This document shows positions 39,012 through 48,045 of a stretch of 64,000 bases of DNA, piece by piece (the stretch's first letter is position 1; each line of letters starts with the position of its first letter). The translations under genes and the position numbers were made by a program. Origin of the DNA: HRBIN35 sp036741875. GTDB lineage: Bacteria; Patescibacteriota; Minisyncoccia; UBA6257; HR35. Under the pieces are notes generated by a model that saw nothing but the letters and a program-made list of their open reading frames with translations, made no database searches and was not told where the DNA came from. The stretch is from positions 70,038 to 134,037 of the forward strand of contig DAINRM010000001.1 of NCBI GenBank assembly GCA_036741875.1, read 5' to 3'.

Positions 39012-40430
39012 TTATTCTTCAAAAGGCTCGACTTTTATCTTAAGTTCCTTAAGTTGTTCTTTATCAATTTCACTGGGTGCATTCATCATCAAATCCCTTC
39101 CTTCTCCAGTTTTAGGAAAAGCTATAACTTCTCTAATATTGGGCTCTCCTTCTAAAATCATCATAATTCTATCTATTCCAGGAGCGATGCCACCATGGGG
39201 AGGTACGCCATAACCAAAAGCTTCAATTAAATGTCCAAATTTTTCTAAAACTTTTTCTTTTGGATTTCCCATAGCTTCAAAAACTTTAATTAAAACATCA
39301 GGATCGGTAGTTCTTATACTTCCTCCGCCTATTTCATAACCGTTACAAACAAAATCATACTGTTCACTAAGTAAAATTTCTGGTGAAGTTTCTAAAGTTC
39401 TAAGAAGCTCATCTTTATCTTTGCTTCCATCAGGAAGTTTAGGTTGAGTAAAAGGATGATGAACAGCATCCCATCTATTTTCAGTTTCTTTCCATTCAAA
39501 CATAGGAAAATCAATAATAAAAGCAAATGCTAATTCATTTGGATTATTTGGATCTTTTCTTAAATCGGGCTTATCGCTTCCATAAATTCTCATTGCCTCT
39601 TCGTAGGTTAAACGAGGAAAGGGTACTTGGGTTATTTTTTTATGAGGATAAAGGGATTCTACCATTTCAATAAACATTTCCTCTATAAAATTCAAAATAT
39701 CATCTCTGGTGATATAACTCATTTCTATATCAAGTTGTGTAAATTCTGGTTGTCTATCGCCCCTTGGATCTTCGTCTCTAAGACATCGAGCTATTTGGAA
39801 ATATCTTTCAAAACCTGAAACCATAAGAAGTTGTTTATACTGCTGTGGTGATTGAGGTAAAGCATAAAATTTTCCAGGAAAAAGTCTGCTTGGAACAACA
39901 AAATCTCTTGCACCTTCTGGTGTGGATTTGGTAAGTATAGGAGTTTCTATTTCTAGAAAACCTCTAGCATGAAGATAATTTCTAAAAAAGAGTAAAACTT
40001 TATTTCTGTTAATCAAATTCTTTTGAAGTCTTTTTCTTCTAAGATCAAGATAACGATATTTAAGCCTCAAAGCTTCGTCAATTTCATAACCCTCAGTAGT
40101 TACGTCAAATGGCAATGGCTTAGCCTTAGAAAGAATATCTAATTTTTCTATTTCTACCTCAACTCTACCTGTTTCAAGATTATTATTAACTAAATGAGGT
40201 TCTCTTTCTTTTACTTTTCCCTCAATCCTGATAACACTTTCAGGTTTAATTTCTTTAGCTAAAGAAAAATAAGCATTGCTTGAATTTATAACAAGTTGGA
40301 CAATACCAGATCTATCTCTTAAATCAAAAAAAACAATCTTTCCGTGGTCTCTAATTGATTCAACAAAACCATAAAGCTCTACCCTTTCACCAACTAAATT
40401 TTTACATTCTACGTTCCATATTTTCTTCAT
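39012..40430 (-). CDS. aspS: Aspartyl-tRNA synthetase lacking the GAD domain
   Basis: Class II synthetase. The N-terminal OB fold contains ERVELYGFVESIRDHGKIVF; motif 1 is in RNKVLLFFRNYL, motif 2 in FQIARCLRDEDPRGDRQPEF and motif 3 in PGIDRIMMIL. At 472 residues it is about 110 short of typical bacterial AspRS: LYPHKKITQVPFPRLTYEEA leads almost directly to FIIDFPMFEW, so the bacterial GAD insertion is missing. I start at ATG 40430; the longer frame begins with a TTG that is itself the -35 box. Whether it also charges tRNA-Asn cannot be seen. Confidence 0.93.
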   Translation of the reverse strand: MKKIWNVECKNLVGERVELYGFVESIRDHGKIVFFDLRDRSGIVQLVINSSNAYFSLAKEIKPESVIRIEGKVKEREPHLVNNNLETGRVEVEIEKLDILSKAKPLPFDVTTEGYEIDEALRLKYRYLDLRRKRLQKNLINRNKVLLFFRNYLHARGFLEIETPILTKSTPEGARDFVVPSRLFPGKFYALPQSPQQYKQLLMVSGFERYFQIARCLRDEDPRGDRQPEFTQLDIEMSYITRDDILNFIEEMFIEMVESLYPHKKITQVPFPRLTYEEAMRIYGSDKPDLRKDPNNPNELAFAFIIDFPMFEWKETENRWDAVHHPFTQPKLPDGSKDKDELLRTLETSPEILLSEQYDFVCNGYEIGGGSIRTTDPDVLIKVFEAMGNPKEKVLEKFGHLIEAFGYGVPPHGGIAPGIDRIMMILEGEPNIREVIAFPKTGEGRDLMMNAPSEIDKEQLKELKIKVEPFEE

Positions 40431-40440
40431 CTTTAATCCA

Positions 40441-40469
40441 ATTATAGTATAAAAATAAATTTTTTGCAA
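40441..40469 (-). promoter_or_regulatory. aspS promoter, nearly leaderless
   Basis: On the minus strand TTGCAA (40464-40469), a 17-base spacer and TATAAT (40441-40446). Ten bases separate the -10 box from ATG 40430, so the mRNA should carry only about three or four leader bases. Confidence 0.7.
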
Positions 40470-40489
40470 TAAAATTTTTAGAAAGGACT

Positions 40490-41362
40490 ATGAAAAGAAA
40501 AATCAAGTTAAGTTTATTAAATAACCTTACTTATTTAATTTCATTGGTTTTAACTTTTGCTCTTTCTCTTAATTTTTTTTATCATCTTCTTAATTTAAAA
40601 AATTTTACCACCTTAGATTTTTTAATCATTTTTTTAAGCCTTCTTTTATACTTCACATCTAAATTAAAAGAAGATAAAACCTTTAATTTTCAGAATATCT
40701 ATAAAAATTTAAAACAAAACAGGACAGGAGCTTTATTTCCAGAAATAGTACGTCTAGGGAGCGCCTATGGTTTTTCTATATCTCTTTTTTACTTTCTATC
40801 AAATTTTTTCTCTAATTTTCTATCTTCCTTTATTATCAAAGAAACGGGTTCCTTATTAGAAAATACTTATGTTGATTTATTCTTGGACATTTTAATAGTT
40901 ATTCCCTTAATTTTTCTTTTTTTATTTTTATTAATGCCCTTATATTTTGCAACCACTTTAATTTTTTACTTTCTTTTTTCGCCTCTTACTTCAAATTTAT
41001 CCATTTCTCGCTTTCAAAAAGTAAAAGAAATATTTCATAACCTCTTTTTAAAAAATAAAACCGAAAATTTAAAATTAAACTTAATTGATATTTTTATACT
41101 TTTTGTTTCTCTTATTATTAGTTTTTTTGTCTTTTTTTATTTTTTAAACTTTCTTTTTCTTAAGCTTAATTTAGATCCTCACAAATCCCTTTTAGATAAT
41201 TTAGAATATCTTTGGGAAATAATAAAAATAAAAAAAATAATTTCTTTTCTTTTGCCGCTACCGCTTTACGCTTTTTTAAAACTCCTCTTCGATGAAAAAA
41301 CAAAAAAAGAATTAGGATTAAAAATAAAAGTTAATTTATCGAATAAAAGCCAAGAAATTTAA
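40490..41362 (+). CDS. Multi-pass membrane protein
   Basis: 290 residues, mostly hydrophobic, with about six predicted membrane helices and short basic loops. No motif that I recognise. Its 3' end overlaps the convergent pheA by 32 bases. It is one of the few genes with a purine-rich stretch (GAAAGGACT) before ATG, which is not a canonical Shine-Dalgarno. Function unknown. Confidence 0.55.
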   Translation: MKRKIKLSLLNNLTYLISLVLTFALSLNFFYHLLNLKNFTTLDFLIIFLSLLLYFTSKLKEDKTFNFQNIYKNLKQNRTGALFPEIVRLGSAYGFSISLFYFLSNFFSNFLSSFIIKETGSLLENTYVDLFLDILIVIPLIFLFLFLLMPLYFATTLIFYFLFSPLTSNLSISRFQKVKEIFHNLFLKNKTENLKLNLIDIFILFVSLIISFFVFFYFLNFLFLKLNLDPHKSLLDNLEYLWEIIKIKKIISFLLPLPLYAFLKLLFDEKTKKELGLKIKVNLSNKSQEI

Positions 41363-42173
41363 ATTTTTTAACTAAATTTTTAAATTCTTTTAAAGCATCT
41401 AAAACACTATTTAACTCTTTTTTAGAAAACACAAAATCAATATAAAAAACATATTCAAAGGGCTTACCTTTAATTGGTCTTGACTCAATCTTAGTAAGAT
41501 TAATACTATTTTCCGCAAAGGGTTTTAAAGATTTATATAAACTCCCTGGTATATGTGGTAAATAGAAAATTAAACTGCCCTTATTTAATCTTTTTAAACT
41601 TTTATTTTCTTTCCTACTTATGATTAAAAATCTTGTAAAATTATTTTTATCATCCTCAATATTTTTCTTTATAATTTCTAAACCGTAAATTTTTGCTGCC
41701 TCTTTACTAGCTATACTTCCCAAACTAATATCTTTAAGCTCAGAAACATATCTCGCAGAAGCAGCGGTATCCTTATAACTAACTTTTTCTATCCATGGAT
41801 ATTTTTCAAAAAATTTTTGACATTGTTCTAAAGCTTTGGGATGAGAAAAAACTTTTTTTATCAATTTAATTCTTTTTGAAAAAGGAAAATTGCTTTTAAT
41901 TCCTAAAAGATGGTGTTCTATTTTTAAATTAATTTCGCCATAAATTTTTATATCGTAAATATTCAAATGGTCGTAGTTTTCATATATTGAGCCTGCTAAT
42001 GTATTTTCAATAGGAACAACACCATAATCTGCTTTTTTATTCACCACTAGTTCAAAAATTTTTTTAAATTCATTAACCGAGATAAATTTATTTCTTTTAC
42101 CAAAAAATTTTATTCCTGCAAGCCAGCTAAAAGCTCCGGGTATTCCTTGATAAGCTATTTTTTTATTTAACAT
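41331..42173 (-). CDS. pheA: Prephenate dehydratase with ACT domain
   Basis: Converts prephenate to phenylpyruvate. The catalytic domain starts IAYQGIPGAFSWLAG and includes YGVVPIENTLAGSI, VFSHPKALEQC and DTAASARYV; the C-terminal ACT regulatory domain includes IPGSLYKSLKPFAENSINLTKIESRP, the phenylalanine-binding ESRP motif. Length 280 is typical for the monofunctional enzyme without chorismate mutase. It overlaps ilvE by 11 bases, so the dehydratase and an aminotransferase are made together: the last two steps to phenylalanine. Confidence 0.93.
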   Translation of the reverse strand: MLNKKIAYQGIPGAFSWLAGIKFFGKRNKFISVNEFKKIFELVVNKKADYGVVPIENTLAGSIYENYDHLNIYDIKIYGEINLKIEHHLLGIKSNFPFSKRIKLIKKVFSHPKALEQCQKFFEKYPWIEKVSYKDTAASARYVSELKDISLGSIASKEAAKIYGLEIIKKNIEDDKNNFTRFLIISRKENKSLKRLNKGSLIFYLPHIPGSLYKSLKPFAENSINLTKIESRPIKGKPFEYVFYIDFVFSKKELNSVLDALKEFKNLVKKFKFLGFYSIN

Positions 42174-43056
42174 AAGTTAACCAATTTTTATATCTTTTAT
42201 CCTCACCTCTTACTATTTTTTTAAAGGTTTCTTTTAAAAATCTTGTTACCTCTCCTTCCTGACCTTTGTTAATTAATCTATTATTAACTTGACCAATGGG
42301 AACTATTTCTGCCGCAGTACCAGTAAAGAAAGCTTCATCAGCATTTAAAAGTTCATTCAGGGTTATATCTTTCTCTACAACTTTAAAATGATAATCTTTA
42401 GCTATTTTCATTACACTTTCACGAGTTATTCCTGGTAAGATATTACCTAATTTTGGAGTGTAAAGAATTTTATTTTTTACTATAAAAATATTTTCACCCG
42501 ATCCTTCAGCAATAAAACCTCTATAATCTAAAAGCAAAGCTTCGTCATAACCTTTATCATGTGCTTCAATTGTAGCTAAAATTGAATTAATATAATAACC
42601 GCAAACTTTAGAAGAAGCAATAACAGATTTTGGATGAAGTCTTATGTATTTTGAAACCAAAACCCTTACAGGTTTTTCTCCTAAGTAAGCACCAAAAGGG
42701 AAAGCAATAATACTTACATTTACAGGATTTTTCCTTGGATCTAAGTTTATTTTCCCTTCTCCCCAAAAAGCAATAGGTCTAATATAAGCATCCTTAAGTT
42801 TATTTAATTTTATTACCTTTAAAACACCATTAATTATTTCTTTTTTAGAAAAAGGAATTTTAAGATAAATAGATTTTGCTGAATTAAATAATCTTTCTAT
42901 ATGTTCTTTAAGTCTAAAAACAGCTGGTATTTTGCTTATTGTTTCATAACTTCTAATTCCTTCAAAAACTCCACCACCATAATGAAGAGTATGAGTTAAA
43001 ACATGTATTTTTGCCTCTTTCCAATCAACTAATTTTTTATTAAACCAAACTTTCAT
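42163..43056 (-). CDS. ilvE: Branched-chain amino-acid aminotransferase-like enzyme (fold type IV)
   Basis: PLP enzyme. It begins WFNKKLVDWKEAKIHVLTHTLHYGGGVFEGIR, the BCAT signature; the PLP lysine is in IASSKVCGYYINS (about residue 151), and LLLDYRGFIAEGSGENIF plus LPGITRESV follow. Length 297 is normal. In most organisms it makes Val, Leu and Ile; beside pheA it may also aminate phenylpyruvate, which is inference. It overlaps pheA by 11 bases. Confidence 0.9.
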   Translation of the reverse strand: MKVWFNKKLVDWKEAKIHVLTHTLHYGGGVFEGIRSYETISKIPAVFRLKEHIERLFNSAKSIYLKIPFSKKEIINGVLKVIKLNKLKDAYIRPIAFWGEGKINLDPRKNPVNVSIIAFPFGAYLGEKPVRVLVSKYIRLHPKSVIASSKVCGYYINSILATIEAHDKGYDEALLLDYRGFIAEGSGENIFIVKNKILYTPKLGNILPGITRESVMKIAKDYHFKVVEKDITLNELLNADEAFFTGTAAEIVPIGQVNNRLINKGQEGEVTRFLKETFKKIVRGEDKRYKNWLTYVK

Positions 43057-43091
43057 TTTTATAAAATTTTTAATTTTAATAATTTTTAATT

Positions 43092-43703
43092 TTAATAATT
43101 TTTTAAAACCTTATCTAATCTTTCTTTGTCATAACCAATGATAAATTCATAATCACCATCATCATAGATTATTTCTGTTACAGGAACACCCATTTGTCCT
43201 GTTTTTTCAACCATTTCTTGAGCAGCTAAAGGATTTAAATCAACAAGTAAATACTCGTAATTGATACCCCTCAAATCTAAATAACTTTTTTCTGCTTTAC
43301 AATAAGGACAAGTAGTTGTTGCATAAAGTTTAATTTTAGATATTTTTCTTTCACCAGCTCCGCTAATATAATCTACCATTTTTTTGTAAAAATTTTCGAT
43401 CTCTTCTGCTTGTTTTTTATCTTCAATAAATAAATTTAGGATTTCTGGATTTAATATACCTACACTTTTTTCTTGGTTTTCTTCAATTATCACTAAATTG
43501 AAAGGAATAAAAACTAACGCCTCTTTATTAATTTTTAAGTTCTTAAGAGAATCCGCTAAACCAAAACTTATTAAAACAAAACCGTTTTCTTTATAATCTT
43601 TTTGTCCTAAAATTTCGATATTATTTTTTTCTGAAAATTCTTTCAATTTTTCTAAAATTTGTTCTTGGCTAAGTTTTGATTTTCTAAAATAAGCAAGTCT
43701 CAT
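43092..43703 (-). CDS. Two-domain protein with C-terminal glutaredoxin
   Basis: 203 residues. The C-terminal 80 residues are a glutaredoxin: active site TTCPYCKAEKSYL (CPYC near residue 133), then MGVPVTEI (cis-Pro) and DDGDYEFIIGY. The N-terminal 120 residues resemble a DUF302-type domain (ILEKLKEFSEKNNIEILGQKDY, VLISFGLADSL), but this is by shape only. The predicted job is thiol-disulfide or redox handling in the cytoplasm. It is followed 35 bases later by ilvE on the same strand. Confidence 0.7.
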   Translation of the reverse strand: MRLAYFRKSKLSQEQILEKLKEFSEKNNIEILGQKDYKENGFVLISFGLADSLKNLKINKEALVFIPFNLVIIEENQEKSVGILNPEILNLFIEDKKQAEEIENFYKKMVDYISGAGERKISKIKLYATTTCPYCKAEKSYLDLRGINYEYLLVDLNPLAAQEMVEKTGQMGVPVTEIIYDDGDYEFIIGYDKERLDKVLKNY

Positions 43704-43734
43704 TTACTTAAAATTATAACACATTTTTTAAAAA

Positions 43735-44202
43735 TCATATCATCTTTTCAATTTTCAATTTTAAATCATAAGCAACAATTCCAAAGGCAACAGCTACATT
43801 TAAAGATTCTTTTTTACCAAACATTGGAATTTCTAAAATATAGTCACATTTTTCTAAAATTTTTTTATTTAAACCTCGAACTTCATTACCTAAAATCAAC
43901 GCTATATTAAACTTAGGCTTAAATTTATAATAAGGAATTGACTTTTCACTTTGCTCCAAAGCAATAATTTTAAATCTTGCTTTTTTAAGTTTTCTTATCA
44001 AATAACTAATATTTTTGTACGTCTCCCAAGAAACATATTTTTCTGCACCTAAAGCAGTTTTTTCAATTTTTTTATCTTTAGCTGGATTGGGGGTATAACC
44101 TGTTAAATAAATTTTTTCAATTCCTACAGCATCAGCAGTCCTAAAAATTGCTCCTACATTATAAGAACTTCTAATATTATGTAAAATAGCTTGAAATTTC
44201 AT
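43735..44202 (-). CDS. SpoU/TrmH-family RNA 2'-O-methyltransferase
   Basis: 155 residues with the SPOUT knot: motif 1 ILHNIRSSYNVGAIFRTADA, motif 2 ALILGNEVRGL and motif 3 PMFGKKESLNVAVAFGI. These enzymes methylate ribose in tRNA or rRNA with SAM; the small size without an N-terminal domain is like TrmL/TrmH-type proteins, and the exact target is not clear. Promoter-like TTATAAT lies between it and the divergent 44252 gene. Confidence 0.85.
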   Translation of the reverse strand: MKFQAILHNIRSSYNVGAIFRTADAVGIEKIYLTGYTPNPAKDKKIEKTALGAEKYVSWETYKNISYLIRKLKKARFKIIALEQSEKSIPYYKFKPKFNIALILGNEVRGLNKKILEKCDYILEIPMFGKKESLNVAVAFGIVAYDLKLKIEKMI

Positions 44203-44251
44203 TTTTAGTGTTATAATTTTATTATAGGTCGTTATTAAAAAAAATTAGAAA

Positions 44252-44722
44252 ATGAAAAGATTAATTTTAATCTTCATCTCTTTTTTAGTTTTTTCTTTAT
44301 TCGTTTTAGCACAGGAAACAACTACAACATCAACTCCACAATCAACCACAACACCATCAACAACTACTCCAGCAACCTCAACACCACCTCTAGGAAGACA
44401 AAGTGATCTTGTTTGTATGAAAAATGCTGTTGAAAAAAGAGAAAATGATCTAAAAACAGCAAGAGAGAATTATTTCAGTAAAATAAATCAAGCTTATGAG
44501 GAAAGAAAAAACGCTCTTTCTCAGGCTTGGACAATTGAAAATCATAAAGAAAGACAAAGAGCTATTCATTCTGCTTGGCAGAATTTTAGAAAAAACATAA
44601 AATCAGCCTGGGCAGAATATCGAAAGGCTCACAACCAAATTTGGAAAACATTTGTTCAAGATAGAAAAAATTGCGGTTCTGGCCCAACAGGTGAAAACCC
44701 CGGAATTGATTTAAGTTTTTAA
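44252..44722 (+). CDS. Secreted protein with Thr/Pro-rich linker and charged helical domain
   Basis: 156 residues. Signal peptide MKRLILIFISFLVFSLF with cleavage likely after VLAQ, then about 28 residues of Thr/Ser/Pro repeats (a flexible linker), then a helical Lys/Glu/Ala/Trp-rich domain with repeated AW/AY spacing (QAWTIEN, HSAWQNF, SAWAEY, NQIW) and two Cys residues. It is probably exported and coiled-coil-like. No family that I recognise. Function unknown. Confidence 0.6.
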   Translation: MKRLILIFISFLVFSLFVLAQETTTTSTPQSTTTPSTTTPATSTPPLGRQSDLVCMKNAVEKRENDLKTARENYFSKINQAYEERKNALSQAWTIENHKERQRAIHSAWQNFRKNIKSAWAEYRKAHNQIWKTFVQDRKNCGSGPTGENPGIDLSF

Positions 44723-44810
44723 TAAAAAGAAAACGCTCCTGGCACTATTCTTTTAAAGTTTTTTACTCCCTGTTTTCTCCTCTGTTTCTAAACTTCATAT
44801 GTTTCTTCTC

Positions 44811-45572
44811 CTATCTTAAATGCAAAAACGGTCGCAGAAAAGTTATTAGCTGAGTTATTAATTGTATTCTCATTATCTTTTTCAAAAACGGACGTAAATT
44901 AGGAATATCACTACTACCTAATCTTCTATAAAATACTCCTTTAAAAGAAAAAAGTGAGTCGTAAAATATCCCTATTTTTAATTTCAATATTACTTTATTG
45001 TGGTTAAGAAAATATTCTTCAATTCTTATAGATGGCACAGGCGTTATATTGTTTTTTATATAATTTATTAATTTATTTTTGATCAAATCAAGTTCTTTTA
45101 AATTTTCAAAAGATATAGGATCAAATTCTCCATTATCTTTTATTCCTATAAATACTATCCCACCATAAGTATTCGCCATCGATGTTATTGATTTTAATAA
45201 AGTATCTGGGAAATTTAAAGAATCTTTTGATTTAAATTCTATTAATTCATTTTCCCCTTTCTGAACTGCCTCTTCTACAGAAATATCTGGAACTTCTTCT
45301 AATGTTAATCTTAGAATAAGCTTTCCTTTCAAAAATATATGTATAAGAAAAAATATCACGAATATAAAGACAATAGCTAAAAACAAAAGATAGATAACAT
45401 TAACTTTGGCTCCAGAAATGGAAAAAATATAATTATTTCTATCTAATCTGAAAACCATCAAATCGTTAGTATTTTTATCAAAATGAACATTAAGAGGTAA
45501 ATTTTTGTAGTCTATTATCTTATCCAGATAATTTTTGGGCAAAAAAGCTGGAATGCCCCACCCCCAATTCAT
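44811..45572 (-). CDS. Membrane protein with cytoplasmic AlbA_2 (Schlafen-type) domain
   Basis: 253 residues. About 55 residues outside, one membrane helix (about 57-82), then a cytoplasmic AlbA_2 domain from about 105 with GENELIEFKSKDS and MANTYGGIVFIGIKDNGEFD, ending FYRRLGSSDIP. AlbA_2 domains occur in Schlafen-like nucleases and in transcription regulators. The frame just upstream (45572-46018) ends in TAA only two bases before this ATG; one extra A there would fuse both into one two-helix sensor-type protein of about 400 residues. Directly downstream of the helicase/nuclease gene, so a defence or stress effector is a reasonable but untested inference. Confidence 0.6.
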   Translation of the reverse strand: MNWGWGIPAFLPKNYLDKIIDYKNLPLNVHFDKNTNDLMVFRLDRNNYIFSISGAKVNVIYLLFLAIVFIFVIFFLIHIFLKGKLILRLTLEEVPDISVEEAVQKGENELIEFKSKDSLNFPDTLLKSITSMANTYGGIVFIGIKDNGEFDPISFENLKELDLIKNKLINYIKNNITPVPSIRIEEYFLNHNKVILKLKIGIFYDSLFSFKGVFYRRLGSSDIPNLRPFLKKIMRIQLITQLITFLRPFLHLR

Positions 45573-46018
45573 TACCTTTTAGCTATTCCTAACATAATAT
45601 AATATTTCTTTCCATTAATGAGAATATAATCTGTGTATAATAACCACTCTTCAGAGGTAATTGATTTATAGCTTTTAGGCTCGGTAAATTTTTTTAAAAA
45701 CTCCGTATCGGAATAACTAAATGGACTTTCTATAAATTCATTAGTTAAATCAATAAAAAATCCATTTTTATATATTATAAAATCAGCCGAGAGATTACTC
45801 TTGTTTATATCATTCACCCACTTTTCGATATCGCATTTTTTATCATCGCAATCAATTAAGGAAATGGTATACAAATTTCTGTGTTTTAAATCTTTATTAA
45901 TTTTGTAAATAGTTACTAATAAAAGAACAACTAACAATACAAATGAGATTATCAAACTAAGTGCAATTTCATTTATAATAAACTTTTTATAAATTCTCTT
46001 TCTATTCATTCGGGTCAA
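45572..46018 (-). CDS. Membrane-anchored sensor-like domain protein (probable N-terminal half of the AlbA_2 protein)
   Basis: 148 residues: a basic N-terminus, one membrane helix (about 17-38) and an outside domain with beta-strand phrases such as ADFIIYKNGFFIDLT and YILINGKKYYIMLGI, recalling the extracytoplasmic sensor part of histidine kinases. On its own it has no output. It overlaps the helicase 3' end by 17 bases and the AlbA_2 gene by one. The run AAAAGG before its stop makes a one-base slip likely; with the slip, helix 1, sensor domain, helix 2 and AlbA_2 line up as in a two-helix receptor. Confidence 0.55.
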   Translation of the reverse strand: MTRMNRKRIYKKFIINEIALSLIISFVLLVVLLLVTIYKINKDLKHRNLYTISLIDCDDKKCDIEKWVNDINKSNLSADFIIYKNGFFIDLTNEFIESPFSYSDTEFLKKFTEPKSYKSITSEEWLLYTDYILINGKKYYIMLGIAKR

Positions 46019-47835
46019 ATCCGTATTTAACTGCTATTTTGAAAATCCTAAATGCATATTTAATTTGTTTATCTGAAAGCTTATATCCTTTTTTAATTAA
46101 ATCACCTATTTTATACGAAAATGCTCTATCACGAGGAGAAAGTCTATTATTATCCTTTGCCCACTTGGCTAATTTTTTCCAAGTCCTGTAACTATTCTTA
46201 TCAAATAAATTTGGGAAGTTTTCAAAAGTTTTTTCTAATGAAGTTTTAACATCTGTCTCTATATTAGTAATATTTTTTTCTAAATATTCATCTTCCTTAT
46301 AAATTTTTTCTCCTTCCAAAAATGAAGTTATTTCTTCATCTTTCTCGTCTTTATCTATTTCAATTTCAACTTGTTCTTTTCTTTTATGATTCTCAATTAT
46401 ATTATTAATTTTTTCGATTAATCTCTCGATATAACCATCCGGATCTTTCCAATATTGAGTAGATGGTATTCTTAAAATTATCCAACCTGCTCTTTCCAAA
46501 ATTTCTTGTCTTTCAATATCATAGATATTTAATTCTCCATCCTTATCATAATGTTGCCAACCATCACCTATTCTTAAATTCTCAATAAACAAAGCTAGAT
46601 CAATCCTATAACCACAATCTTTATATTGCGGATATAATCTATATCCTTTTTTTATTAATCTTTCATAAACATCTCTTTCAAAATCACTATCAAATTCTTT
46701 GTCTATAATATTAGAAATAGAAAAACCTTTTGCATAGAAAAGAAAGTCTTTTAATAAACTCGACGGAAATTCTTCTATATCTCTCGAAATAAAAAATACC
46801 ATTTTTCTTCTTGCTCGCGTTAAGGCTACATTTAACCTATTTTCCCCAAATTCATTTAAAGAAAGTAGCGATCTTATTATTTGAGGAGATGAATTGGGGG
46901 CATACCTTAAAGAATAAATAATAACATCTCTTTCATCTCCTTGAAACCCGTCAGCAGTAGATATAATAACTGGTTCATTATTATCTTCTTTTTCTTTACA
47001 TATGCTAATTACATTCGAGAGGATTTCCTTAGAATTTATATTTATATCTTTTTTAATCTTATCTAATCTTTCTTTTAAACTATCAATATCATCTAAAATT
47101 TCAATATTTTCTAATATTTCTTTGAGGATAACACAAATAAAAATTTTATCTGGATTGGTTATGTTATTTTCATACAAAAAGGTAGATAACTTATAAAAAT
47201 TCTTGTACTCCTCTAAACTTAAATCTTTAAGCAAAATTATGTTTTCTAACTTTAAACTATTTATTAAAATACCATTAAGAGCATTAAGCTTGATTCTTAA
47301 AAAATCAATCTTTGTTATAAAATAATAACTGTATTTTAAACCTTGATAAATAAAATTTTCTCTATCTTTATAAGTTTCTAATAAAATTTTTATAACCGGA
47401 TTATTTTCTTTGTTTAACAAAAAATCAATAATAACTCCTATTAAGGCTAATGTTTTATAGGTTTCATAAAGTCTGTAATTCGATATTAAACTTTTGTTTA
47501 TTTCTTCATTAAGGAACGTAATAACTTCATAATATAAGGCTGTTAAATTCTTTTTGTAAATTTCATCTTCATATTTTTTAAATATATCCGCTATTTGGGA
47601 GATCGATTTAAAAAAGTTTATTTTCTTCAAATCATTAAATTTACTGAGATAATCATTAATTCTAGAAATTGTTATCTTTCTATATCTTTCATCATTTAAC
47701 AAATTGCTTATATCAATCTCTAAAATCCTTAACAAGTTTTTATTTTTATTTAATAAGTCTCTAACCTGTTTTTCCAATAGCGAATGTTCTTTGCCTAAAA
47801 TTTTACTAAAAACTTCAATTATAGTATAATAAATT

Positions 47836-47890
47836 GCTTTTAATTTATTAGGTGGTTGAAGTGCTTTTTTGAATTTCTCTAACGAATTTT
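47836..47890. repeat. 55-base direct repeat, left copy, flanking the gap
   Basis: Identical to 47991-48045 immediately after the gap. Overlap of exactly one k-mer length at two contig ends is the usual leftover of a de Bruijn assembler. Merging the copies and dropping the N run joins the two helicase frames without a shift. Confidence 0.95.
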
Positions 47891-47990
47891 NNNNNNNNNN
47901 NNNNNNNNNNNNNNNNNNNNNNNNNNNNNNNNNNNNNNNNNNNNNNNNNNNNNNNNNNNNNNNNNNNNNNNNNNNNNNNNNNNNNNNNNN
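47891..47990. other. Assembly gap (100 N), probably false
   Basis: Placeholder run between two identical 55-base ends; real distance is most likely minus 55 bases. The reading frame continues across the merged join (NKLKAIYYTIIEVFSKIL). Confidence 0.9.
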
Positions 47991-48045
47991 GCTTTTAATT
48001 TATTAGGTGGTTGAAGTGCTTTTTTGAATTTCTCTAACGAATTTT
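47991..48045. repeat. 55-base direct repeat, right copy, flanking the gap
   Basis: Second copy of 47836-47890; see that entry. Confidence 0.95.

Noticed and set aside
40431..40469. Longer aspS start at TTG 40469
   Set aside because: The TTG is part of the -35 box and the extra residues look like translated promoter; ATG 40430 begins the usual AspRS N-terminus.
47836..48045. Direct repeat as insertion-site duplication or CRISPR-like repeat
   Set aside because: The copies directly flank an N run and their merging restores a reading frame, so they are contig-end overlap.
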